A DNA stretch of 20,347 nucleotides from positions 1 to 20,347 of the forward strand of contig JACKBN010000030.1 of assembly GCA_020634565.1 (NCBI GenBank), read 5' to 3'. The DNA comes from Ardenticatenaceae bacterium (GTDB lineage Bacteria > Chloroflexota > Anaerolineae > Promineifilales > Promineifilaceae). Below, in pieces: positions 8,671 to 15,752 of the stretch. The notes under the pieces are model-generated. The model worked only from the letters and a program-made list of their open reading frames with translations, was not told the DNA's origin and did no database searches. Positions within the stretch are counted from its first letter, which is position 1; each line of letters starts with the position of its first letter. The translations under genes were made by a program, and so were the position numbers.

Positions 8671-9465
8671 ATGAGCAAACAAAAAGTACAGCAGCAGTTC
8701 GGTGCCAATGCAGCCGCATATGCCACCAGCCCCGTCCACGCCAAAGGGTACAGCCTGATGCGCCTGGTGGAGATTACACAGCCCCAGTCTGGCTGGCGGG
8801 TGCTGGATGTGGCCACCGCGGCGGGGCACACCGCTTTTGCTTTTGCACCGCACGTGGCTCACGTAATTGCTTCTGACCTCACGCCGGAAATGCTCACCGT
8901 CGCTGCCGGTCTGGCTGCGGAAAAAGGATTGTCCAACGTTAGCTTTGAGCCAGCCGATGCCGAGGCGCTGCCTTACGAAGCGGCCACCTTTGATCTGGTG
9001 ACCTGCCGCATCGCTCCCCATCACTTTCCCGACATCCAGCAGTTTATCAACGAAGCAGCGCGGGTGCTGAAGCCCGGCGGCTTGCTGGCGGTGGTTGATA
9101 ACATCGTGCCCGGTACCCATTTGCGCGGCAAAAAGGCGCGGCTGATCAATGAGGCCGGCAACTACGTGAATGCGTTTGAGAAGCTGCGCGATCCCAGCCA
9201 CGGCCGTTGTTGGAGCGTCTCTGAGTGGGAACACGGTTTTGCCCAGGCGGGCTTTGCTGTGCAGCATCAGGAACTGCTCCACAAAGAAATGGAGTTTGCT
9301 CCTTGGGCTGCCCGGATGCAGGTCTCGCCCGAAGACACGATTCGGCTCAAGGCAATGCTGGTGCAGGCGCCAACGGCCGTTTCTGACTTCTTGACGCCCC
9401 AAATTAGCAACGATAGAATCACCTTTCGATTAACTGAACTGCTCGTTGTAGGCAAACTATCTTAA
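8671..9465 (+). CDS. Class I SAM-dependent methyltransferase (Methyltransf_11/UbiE-like)
   Basis: This 264-residue soluble protein has the Rossmann methyltransferase motifs: motif I VLDVATAAGHTA near residues 44-55, the acidic residue ending strand 2 at D69 (ASDLTPEML), ADAEALPYEAATFDLV near 95-112, and the post-motif LKPGGLLAVVD near 137. This is the layout of Methyltransf_11 enzymes that methylate small molecules, quinones or lipids using S-adenosylmethionine. The substrate cannot be read from the sequence. It starts 20 bp after the PD40 gene and is followed 72 bp later by miaB. The gap upstream holds a perfect TATAAT box, so it may be transcribed on its own. Confidence 0.85.
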   Translation: MSKQKVQQQFGANAAAYATSPVHAKGYSLMRLVEITQPQSGWRVLDVATAAGHTAFAFAPHVAHVIASDLTPEMLTVAAGLAAEKGLSNVSFEPADAEALPYEAATFDLVTCRIAPHHFPDIQQFINEAARVLKPGGLLAVVDNIVPGTHLRGKKARLINEAGNYVNAFEKLRDPSHGRCWSVSEWEHGFAQAGFAVQHQELLHKEMEFAPWAARMQVSPEDTIRLKAMLVQAPTAVSDFLTPQISNDRITFRLTELLVVGKLS

Positions 9466-9537
9466 AGAAGAGATCGGAGACTGGAGATTAAAGAGTTTCA
9501 CAATTAATCCTCTGTGTTCTCTGTGGCAAAAACCCTT
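9466..9537. other. Short AG/CT-biased intergenic stretch, possible remnant of a dispersed repeat
   Basis: The gap between the methyltransferase and miaB contains a purine-rich segment GATCGGAGACTGGAGATTAA (9471-9490) followed by CTCTGTGTTCTCTGTGGC (9510-9527). Low-complexity GAGA-type and CTCTGTG-type words like these look like debris of interspersed non-coding repeats. I see no promoter or hairpin in it. The assignment rests only on composition. Confidence 0.25.
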
Positions 9538-10911
9538 ATGACTAAAAAATACCATTTCTGGATTACAGGCTGTCAGATGAACTATGCCGATGCCCGGCGT
9601 GTGGCCACCGAGCTGGAAAAGCTGGGCTACAAATCCACCGGTCGCGCTGAAGATGCCGATGTCATTGTGCTGGAAACGTGTACGGTGCGCCAGCAGTCGG
9701 AGGACAAGGCGTATGGCAAGCTGCAAAATTTACGGCCGTTAAAAGAAAAACATCCAGACAAAACCATTGCCGTCATGGGTTGTGTAGTGGGCGTGCGCGG
9801 CAACGAAAAACTGTCCGCAGCCTTCCCCTTCGTGGACGTCTTCATGGAGCCTTCCACTGACGGCAAGCCGCTTGTCTCCCTGCTGCGGCAGGACGATGAC
9901 CTGACTCTTGACCTGACCGAAACCACCCAGCGCCACGCCCTCATGGACGGTGAGGTGATTTTGCCCGCCAACGAGCGCGGCAAGCTGATTTCCGCTCCAG
10001 TGAGCATCGTCTACGGCTGCTCCCACGCCTGTACTTTCTGCATCATCCCGCAAAAGCGCGGCATCGAGCGCAGCCGCCCCATTGGCGAAATTGCCGCTGA
10101 GGTACGCTCATTGGTGGCCCAGGGCGTGAAGGAAGTGGTGCTGCTCGGCCAAATCGTAGACCGCTACGGCTACGATGTCCCCGATGGGCCAGACCTGGCT
10201 GATTTGCTGCGTGTCATCAATGATATTGATGGGTTGCAGCGGATTCGCTTCCTTACCAGCCACCCCAACTACATGACGGACAAAATTTTGCAAGCGGTAG
10301 CCGATCTGCCCAAGGTGATGCCCCAAATCGAAGTGCCCATTCAGGCGGGCAACGATGAGGTGCTGGTGAACATGAAGCGCGGCTATACCCAGGCGGAGTA
10401 CCGCGATTTGGTCGAACGCGTTCACCGGATTGTGCCGGATGCGGCCGTTCATTGTGACATCATTGTGGGCTTCCCCGGCGAAACGGCCGAACAGTTCCAG
10501 GACACCTACGACGTGCTGGCCGACCTCAAGCTGGACAAGGTGCATCTGGCGCGCTACAGCCCGCGCCCTGGCACGGTCAGCGCCCGCCGCATGGCAGATG
10601 ATGTGTCGGACGCCGAAAAGCGCCGCCGCTTCCACCTGATCGAAGATCTGCAAAAAGAGATTTCGCAGGAGCGGAACAACCGCTGGGTAGGCGAAACCGT
10701 TGAGGTGTTGGTCGAGGACAAGCACAAAGGCAGCTGGCGCGGCCGTTCCCCACAAAACAAACTCGTCTTCTTCGAAGACCCGCGCAATTTGAAGGGCGAA
10801 CTGGTTCAGGTGAAAATTGAGCACGCTGGCCCGTGGAGCCTCTCCGGCATTGCGGCGGATGCTGCGCCCGAACCAGAACCCATCGACTCCATCTCCCTGA
10901 CAGTGTTGTAA
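9538..10911 (+). CDS. miaB: tRNA-2-methylthio-N6-dimethylallyladenosine synthase MiaB
   Basis: With the ATG at 9538 the protein has 457 residues, normal for MiaB. It has the N-terminal methylthiotransferase domain with cysteines C12 (GCQMN, the MiaB signature), C48 (ETCTVR) and C82 (GCVV). The radical-SAM CxxxCxxC follows at C161, C165 and C168 (YGCSHACTFC). A C-terminal TRAM-like domain starts near residue 385. Two iron-sulfur clusters are therefore expected. MiaB adds a methylthio group at C2 of i6A37 in tRNAs reading UNN codons. The GCQMN signature separates it from RimO and MtaB. An in-frame GTG at 9514 would add eight residues, but family members begin a few residues before the GCQMN motif, so ATG 9538 is preferred. 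The last 15 residues are an acidic/proline tail. A perfect palindrome follows 34 bp after the stop. Confidence 0.92.
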   Translation: MTKKYHFWITGCQMNYADARRVATELEKLGYKSTGRAEDADVIVLETCTVRQQSEDKAYGKLQNLRPLKEKHPDKTIAVMGCVVGVRGNEKLSAAFPFVDVFMEPSTDGKPLVSLLRQDDDLTLDLTETTQRHALMDGEVILPANERGKLISAPVSIVYGCSHACTFCIIPQKRGIERSRPIGEIAAEVRSLVAQGVKEVVLLGQIVDRYGYDVPDGPDLADLLRVINDIDGLQRIRFLTSHPNYMTDKILQAVADLPKVMPQIEVPIQAGNDEVLVNMKRGYTQAEYRDLVERVHRIVPDAAVHCDIIVGFPGETAEQFQDTYDVLADLKLDKVHLARYSPRPGTVSARRMADDVSDAEKRRRFHLIEDLQKEISQERNNRWVGETVEVLVEDKHKGSWRGRSPQNKLVFFEDPRNLKGELVQVKIEHAGPWSLSGIAADAAPEPEPIDSISLTVL

Positions 10912-10945
10912 CCCGCCTGCGTCCTGGCTTTAATAAAAGTAGAAG

Positions 10946-10977
10946 AACGAGGGGAAAACGGCCGTTTTCCCCTCGTT
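10946..10977. repeat. Perfect 32-bp palindrome centred on ACGGCCGT, possible terminator hairpin
   Basis: The left arm AACGAGGGGAAAACGG (10946-10961) is exactly mirrored by the right arm to 10977, with no mismatch and no spacer. As RNA it would form a stem of up to 14 bp with a GGCC tip. It sits 34 bp after miaB and 67 bp before the desaturase gene. The sequence after it (TTCCTGATC) lacks a real T-run, so it is at best an atypical terminator. Its centre is one of the dispersed palindromes, extended by extra complementary flanks. Confidence 0.75.
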
Positions 10978-11044
10978 TCCTGATCAAAGTGTGTTAAGCT
11001 CAAATGAGAGCTTTAATTTTGTCGTATCCCCGAAGGAGAGGTAA

Positions 11045-12109
11045 ATGGGCATAAAAGAGGATGGCATTCTGGAAGAGTTGGATGAGCAGCGCTCGCAAAC
11101 CGCCCCCGGTTTGTTGAGCAACCAGGAAAAGGATCGCCTAATCGAGCGGGCTTTTCTCGGTTTGTACCGTTGGTACGTGGCCCGTTCACAGGCCACTCGC
11201 AACTGGAACCCCGACCTGGACATTGATTGGCGCAATTTACGCACTGATCATTCCGAAAAGATGAACCGCATTCTTGAAGGTTTTTTTGCCGTGGAACAGT
11301 ACGTTCCTGATTATGTGTTGACTCTGCTAAAAGTGATTCGCCGCAGCCACGGCCGTTCCCATTTTCACATCCGCTGGGGCAGCGAAGAAGAAAAACACGC
11401 CGACCTGTGGGAAAATGCCCTCATCTTTTCCCGCTTCCGTACACCACAGTGGATTGAAGATTACAAGCATACTTTGCGCGAGAAAGCGTGGGAACTGCCC
11501 TGGGACAATCCCCTGCACATGATTTTCTACACCGTCATTCAGGAGCGGGCTACCCAAGTGAATTACCTCAACACAGGTCTCATTGCCCAAGGCAAATCAG
11601 AAGAGCCCGATTTTGCCAACGATGTGGACCCCGTGTTGGCCCAGGCTTCCCAAATCATCGCCATTGATGAGGCCGCGCATTACAACTTTTTCTTGGAGGG
11701 CGCTCGTCTCTTTTTGTATTACTACCCGGCGCGCTCGTTGGAAGCGCTGCAAGACGTGATCCAATATTTTGCCATGCCGGCTGGTGATTTGATTCCCAAC
11801 TATGACCGCTTTGCTGAAATTGTGGCCCGTGCGGGCATCTACGGGCCGCGTGAACACCTGAAAGATGTGATCGATATCGCCCTCAAGAATTTGGGCGTGC
11901 AGGGACGGGCGGCGCTGCGCCGGGGCATCAACCGCATTCGGGAAGTGCCTACGATGGAGGGCGGCATGCGCGAGACAGCCATTTTTGACCTGCTGGACGT
12001 GGACGGGGTGGAAAAGAAGGTGCAAAAGCTATTTGGTCGCATCCGGGATTATGAGAAGCAGGTTGGGTTTGATGAGATCGATCCCACGATTTTTGTGCCG
12101 GCACGGTGA
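11045..12109 (+). CDS. Acyl-ACP desaturase (soluble diiron, FA_desaturase_2 family)
   Basis: This 354-residue soluble protein has the ligand set of stearoyl-ACP desaturases: E84 (AVEQY), E115-x-x-H118 (EEEKH), E168 (IQERATQ) and E209-x-x-H212 (DEAAH). The spacing matches the plant and mycobacterial enzymes, where two ExxH motifs and two further carboxylates bind a diiron centre. The family puts a cis double bond into acyl chains on acyl carrier protein, using O2 and reduced ferredoxin, so aerobic or microaerobic membrane-lipid adjustment is inferred. The start is well supported by AGGAGAGG (11035-11042 region) just before ATG 11045. A short inverted repeat AAGCTC/GAGCTT (10996-11013) lies in the leader. 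The gene faces the LCP gene convergently. Regiospecificity cannot be deduced. Confidence 0.85.
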   Translation: MGIKEDGILEELDEQRSQTAPGLLSNQEKDRLIERAFLGLYRWYVARSQATRNWNPDLDIDWRNLRTDHSEKMNRILEGFFAVEQYVPDYVLTLLKVIRRSHGRSHFHIRWGSEEEKHADLWENALIFSRFRTPQWIEDYKHTLREKAWELPWDNPLHMIFYTVIQERATQVNYLNTGLIAQGKSEEPDFANDVDPVLAQASQIIAIDEAAHYNFFLEGARLFLYYYPARSLEALQDVIQYFAMPAGDLIPNYDRFAEIVARAGIYGPREHLKDVIDIALKNLGVQGRAALRRGINRIREVPTMEGGMRETAIFDLLDVDGVEKKVQKLFGRIRDYEKQVGFDEIDPTIFVPAR

Positions 12110-12138
12110 TGAGAAAAATAATGGGACGCGGATTAACG

Positions 12139-12171
12139 CTGATGCTTACATGCGGTGTCCTATCGCATCAG
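12139..12171. terminator. Weak hairpin between convergent genes
   Basis: CTGATGC (12139-12145) and GCATCAG (12165-12171) form a 7-bp perfect inverted repeat with a 19-nt loop. It lies between the convergent desaturase and LCP genes and overlaps the LCP stop codon. The plus-strand flank is TTTG, and there is no strong U-run on either strand. It may act as a shared terminator. The preceding words GACGCGGATTAACGCTGATG also look like intergenic repeat debris. Confidence 0.3.
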
Positions 12172-13661
12172 TTTGTTGGGGCGGATGGTGCTTCTAGCTG
12201 CGGTAGGCACGGATTGGCGTCTGCGCCTAGTGTAACCCGATAGGTGTGGTTTTCTACGGCCGTTTCTGGCTTGAGCAAAATATCTGCTGGCTGTTGGTGG
12301 AACAGCCAGCTTAGCAGCCAATCGTAAGATGCCTTGAAGTTGGGGGCGAAATATTCGATGCGCGTCTGGGCGGGCAGTGGTTCCGTTGGTTGTACCCAAA
12401 TTGGCACAAAACCGTGCCAGGCTAAATTGTGAGCCATCAGCCGGTAGACGGTTTCATCACCGGTAACAACTTCCACCGTTAGCGGGGGACGATTGGCCCG
12501 GTTGAGCACTGGCGGCTGCATCACCCGCGCCAACGTGGCCGACGCCTCTGGCCATTGCAGCAGCTGAACGGCCGCTCCGCTGCCCGGTTCTGCCCATCCT
12601 TGCACACTGTCTCCCGCCAACGCCAAATGCTGGATGCCGTTGGCCTGCACATCTGGGGCCAGCGCGGCCAGTTCCAGCAGCTGCGGCAGGCTCAAATCTG
12701 TCTCCACCGTTTCCTGAAAAGTTTGCCACAGTTGCGGCAGCTCTGGCAAAACATCCAGCCGCAGCCCTTCATCGAAAATAGCGCGCAGCAATTGCTGCTG
12801 CCGCAGACCCCGCTCAAAATCGTTGGTGGTGCGGCGGGAACGCACGTACCACAAAGCCAGGTCGCCATCCATCTCATGCACGCCCGGTTCCAGGGTAAAC
12901 TGCTCCCAGCTATCCTCCAACTCAGGGTCCAAATCCGGCTCGATCAGTCGCCAGTCGGTGAGGGCACAGGTGTTGACAATCTCCACGCCGCCCAGCGTAT
13001 CCACCACCTGCTGGAAGCCGTCAAAGCCGACGCGGGCGTAGTAGTCGATGGGAATGCCCAGGTTGTATTCGATGGTGTCTTTGATGAGGCCGCCGCCCCC
13101 GCCAGGGTAGTTGGCGCCGTGGCCGTGGGGCAGAGCCAGGTTGATGCGCGTCATTTTCCAGCCAGGGATGACGACGTAGAGATCGCGAGGCAGGGTAAGC
13201 AGCACGGCCGTTTTCGTTTGCCGGTTAATGGAGACAATGATGATGCTATCGGTGCGGCCGCCCTGGGCAAATGGCACGTCGTTGCCCAGCAGGACGATGT
13301 TGGTGATGTGCTCTGGCTTGGGGAAAGGGGGTACGGGCGAAGGAACGGCCGTTGCCGGTGTCGCAACGGTGTAATCAAGGGTGGGATACGGCCGTATGGT
13401 AGCGCTGGGTTCTGGCGTGGCGGTGATTGTGCTGGTGGGGGAAACGGCCGTTGGCGGGGCAGGTGTTGTGGTTTCGGGTGTGGGGTTGAGGATAGGCGTG
13501 TGGGTGGAAACGGCCGTTGCCAAAACAGGTTGATTGGTTATTGTGGGCAAAAGCGCGACGCTGGACGGGGTTGCGCTGGGGGCTGTCCGGCAGGCTGCCA
13601 GCAGCAGAAGCATTGCCAAAAAGTAGAGGTAGAGCCAGAAAGGCCGCTTTTTTGTGCCCAT
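12168..13661 (-). CDS. LCP (LytR-CpsA-Psr) family lipoprotein with LytR_C-like tail
   Basis: The product has 497 residues. The N-terminus is a lipoprotein signal with lipobox LAAC and acylated C24. A long Thr/Pro/Ser/Ala-rich linker spans about 25-118. The LCP catalytic domain covers about 119-300: NIVLLGND, GRTDSIIIVSINRQTKTAVL, LPRDLYV at 157-163, DGFQQVVDTLGGVEI, and YVRSRRTTNDFERGLRQQQ near 272-290. The remainder includes a probable LytR_C-like domain near 400-490. LCP proteins transfer lipid-pyrophosphate-linked glycopolymers onto peptidoglycan or other cell-wall acceptors on the outer face of the membrane, with conserved Arg and Asp residues. It is last in a minus-strand operon, 33 bp after the PDZ gene. 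The linker is unusually rich in the dispersed palindrome. A lipobox rather than the usual transmembrane helix is noteworthy. The start ATG at 13661 directly precedes the signal sequence. Confidence 0.87.
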   Translation of the reverse strand: MGTKKRPFWLYLYFLAMLLLLAACRTAPSATPSSVALLPTITNQPVLATAVSTHTPILNPTPETTTPAPPTAVSPTSTITATPEPSATIRPYPTLDYTVATPATAVPSPVPPFPKPEHITNIVLLGNDVPFAQGGRTDSIIIVSINRQTKTAVLLTLPRDLYVVIPGWKMTRINLALPHGHGANYPGGGGGLIKDTIEYNLGIPIDYYARVGFDGFQQVVDTLGGVEIVNTCALTDWRLIEPDLDPELEDSWEQFTLEPGVHEMDGDLALWYVRSRRTTNDFERGLRQQQLLRAIFDEGLRLDVLPELPQLWQTFQETVETDLSLPQLLELAALAPDVQANGIQHLALAGDSVQGWAEPGSGAAVQLLQWPEASATLARVMQPPVLNRANRPPLTVEVVTGDETVYRLMAHNLAWHGFVPIWVQPTEPLPAQTRIEYFAPNFKASYDWLLSWLFHQQPADILLKPETAVENHTYRVTLGADANPCLPQLEAPSAPTN

Positions 13662-13694
13662 AACTGACGGCTATTTTACCTCAGCGGCGCTCAA

Positions 13695-14420
13695 TTAGGG
13701 CTGAAACTCAATGCCAAGATATCCACGTTGGGGATCGTCTGGGTGGGGAGCAAGGACGGCCGTTTTCACCAAAGTCTCTTCTCCCCGCCGCAGCGTGAGC
13801 GTGATGGTGGCGCCCGGCAGCTTGTTTGCCATCTGGCTACGCAGCTCTGCCCCGTTGAGGATCGCTTGGCCGTCAACGGCCGTTACCACATCTCCCACCT
13901 GCACATCAATTCCTGCTGCCGGGCTGCCCGGCACCACGCCCGTGACAACCGGCAAATTGATCTCTGGCGAGCTCGTGACTGTGGGGTTTGCTGTTGTTGG
14001 ATTGGGGGTTGTGCGCGGCAGATCGATGATGTCCACACCCAAATACGGCGGTTCGGCAGGACGAACGGCCGTTGTCTGGCGAATCTCTCCCGCTGTATCC
14101 CGCACCAGCAATGTGTAGGATTCCCCGGCGGGCATGTTTTGCAGCAGGAGGGTGAGCAGTTCTGGCGAAGTAATAGGCTCATCATTGAGCCGTAAGAGGA
14201 TATGGCCTGGCTGTAAGTTGGCCTCGGCGGCCGGGCTGCCAGGTAGGACCGTTTGAATCAGCACGCCATCTCTGGGATCGATTGTCGGTAGCGGTGTTTC
14301 GACAACGTCTGCCACCCCGCCAAAAAGAAAGATGGCCCCGATCACGCCGCCACCGCACAGCAAGAGCGCCAGAATCGTGATGAGAGCCACCGTAACTGCT
14401 TGTTTTTGTCCGTCAGACAT
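13695..14420 (-). CDS. Membrane-anchored protein with two PDZ domains and no protease domain
   Basis: From the ATG at 14420 (MSDGQKQAV) the protein has 241 residues. One hydrophobic helix lies at about 8-35 (VALITILALLLCGGGVIGAIFLF). Two PDZ domains follow, each marked by a G-x-LPGSPAAEA/VPGSPAAGI loop: about 48-115 (LIQTVLPGSPAAEANLQPGHIL) and about 155-235 (VVTGVVPGSPAAGIDVQVGDVV). No serine-protease or metalloprotease motif is present, so it is a PDZ-only adaptor rather than a DegP or RseP enzyme. PDZ domains bind C-terminal peptides, and a scaffolding role for its operon partners outside the membrane is inferred. An upstream TTG at 14438 would overlap the DUF58 stop by 8 bp. The ATG, 10 bp after that stop, is preferred. 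A Thr/Pro/Asn linker separates the two domains. Confidence 0.82.
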   Translation of the reverse strand: MSDGQKQAVTVALITILALLLCGGGVIGAIFLFGGVADVVETPLPTIDPRDGVLIQTVLPGSPAAEANLQPGHILLRLNDEPITSPELLTLLLQNMPAGESYTLLVRDTAGEIRQTTAVRPAEPPYLGVDIIDLPRTTPNPTTANPTVTSSPEINLPVVTGVVPGSPAAGIDVQVGDVVTAVDGQAILNGAELRSQMANKLPGATITLTLRRGEETLVKTAVLAPHPDDPQRGYLGIEFQP

Positions 14421-14430
14421 GGCTGTTTCG

Positions 14431-15735
14431 TTACACAAACGTGTATTTGCCGGATTGTTTGCTGCCCTGACTCAGAGCGGCCGTTAAATCATCCCCATTG
14501 TTGACTGTGTAGACAACCATGCCGCTGGCTTGAAGCATCGAGTACACGCCATCGGTGGAGCGGTAACCGCCAAAAGAGGCTGGATTGACGAGAACGGTGA
14601 CCACGCGCAAGCCGCGCCGAGCGAGCTGTCGTGCGGCTGTGGGCCAGCCATCGCCGGTTGTGGGCGTCACCACAATGAGAGTGGTGCCTCTGGGGAAAAG
14701 ATGCGATTCCGCGTGCAGCATATCGGAAATCGGCACTTCCCCTTCGGCCCGAAGCACCGAAAGTGTTTCCAAAATACGGTTCATCTGCCGTTCGCCCCGA
14801 TCTGGCTGGACGATTTCGTTGGTTTGGCCGTAACCTAACATGCCTACCGCCCGATCTTGCCGCAAAAAATATTGGGCCAGCGAGGCCGCAATGGTGACAG
14901 TATATTCTTCCGTAGTGGCTGGCAGCTTAAATTCGGTGGGGCGCATCCAGTCGGGCAAATCACCGAGGCTGGGCGGCGCAAACGCATCCTGCCGGGGCGC
15001 CACGTGGCTAAAGACCGACATATCCGGCAGTATCCAGATATCGGCCAATGGGTCCAGCTCAAACTCTTTGACGATGAGGCGGTCGCGGCGGGCTGTGCTG
15101 CGCCAATGGATGCGGCTGAAGCTGTCCCCAGGTGCGTAATCGCGCACGCCAGAGGCGTTGGTGGTGACGTAATGGGTGCGACGCCGCAGGGCATCGCCGC
15201 CGGGCAGCACGCCTAGGGGCAGGGCAAACTGGTGAATTTCAAAGGTCAGGGGGTAGATGATGACGTTGGTCGTTGGTACCAAATCGCGCTGCATGGGGAA
15301 AAGCCCAAACGGATCGCTGCTTTTTAGCTGGATGGGACCAAGCTGATAACGTCCTCGCTGGCGGCAGACAGTGGTGGTGCGCCAACTGTAGGTGCGCCGC
15401 GGTCCCAACCCATTGACTACATGGCTGGAGAAGTGGTTGGGCAGGGTGGCAAAGTCACGCACTTCCAGCCACAGTTTGGGGATGCGGCTGGTGTTGCGGA
15501 CGGTGAAGCGTTCTTCTAACGGCCGTCCTACCTGAGCGCGGCGGGTGCGGGTTACGCGGGACAGGTGCACGTAAGTGATGTTGGCCCAGGCCCAGGCAAA
15601 AGAGATGATGAGCAGCAGCCCCAGCAGATAGGCCAGGTTGAACAAGATTTCTCGCCCGGTAATGAGGCCGCTGATCAACGCTATAAAGGCCAGCACAATA
15701 ACGGCCGTTCGTCGTTGTTGTCTGAATTTGAACAT
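14431..15735 (-). CDS. DUF58 domain membrane protein
   Basis: The product has 434 residues. Two close transmembrane helices at about 11-50 form a hairpin, and the rest is predicted soluble. The DUF58 signature is clear at about 197-225: VRDYAPGDSFSRIHWRSTAR followed by RDRLIVKEFE. The C-terminal part (about 225-420) has a von Willebrand A-like fold pattern with the start IWILPDMS. DUF58 proteins are nearly always encoded beside MoxR ATPases and are thought to be their partners or substrates. Here moxR lies 17 bp upstream and the PDZ gene 10 bp downstream, so the operon structure is firm. A usable ribosome-binding site (AAAGGCAAAGG) precedes ATG 15735. The molecular role is not established for the family. 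Confidence 0.88.
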   Translation of the reverse strand: MFKFRQQRRTAVIVLAFIALISGLITGREILFNLAYLLGLLLIISFAWAWANITYVHLSRVTRTRRAQVGRPLEERFTVRNTSRIPKLWLEVRDFATLPNHFSSHVVNGLGPRRTYSWRTTTVCRQRGRYQLGPIQLKSSDPFGLFPMQRDLVPTTNVIIYPLTFEIHQFALPLGVLPGGDALRRRTHYVTTNASGVRDYAPGDSFSRIHWRSTARRDRLIVKEFELDPLADIWILPDMSVFSHVAPRQDAFAPPSLGDLPDWMRPTEFKLPATTEEYTVTIAASLAQYFLRQDRAVGMLGYGQTNEIVQPDRGERQMNRILETLSVLRAEGEVPISDMLHAESHLFPRGTTLIVVTPTTGDGWPTAARQLARRGLRVVTVLVNPASFGGYRSTDGVYSMLQASGMVVYTVNNGDDLTAALSQGSKQSGKYTFV

Positions 15736-15752
15736 GGCAAACGCCTTTGCCT

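Noticed and set aside
10108..10824. 238-codon minus-strand open frame inside miaB
   Set aside because: miaB carries all six expected cysteines on the plus strand. The antisense frame has no support.
12555..13667. 370-codon plus-strand open frame opposite the LCP gene
   Set aside because: The opposite strand has a lipobox, the LCP motifs and operon context. This frame gives Gly/Arg-rich sequence without a domain.
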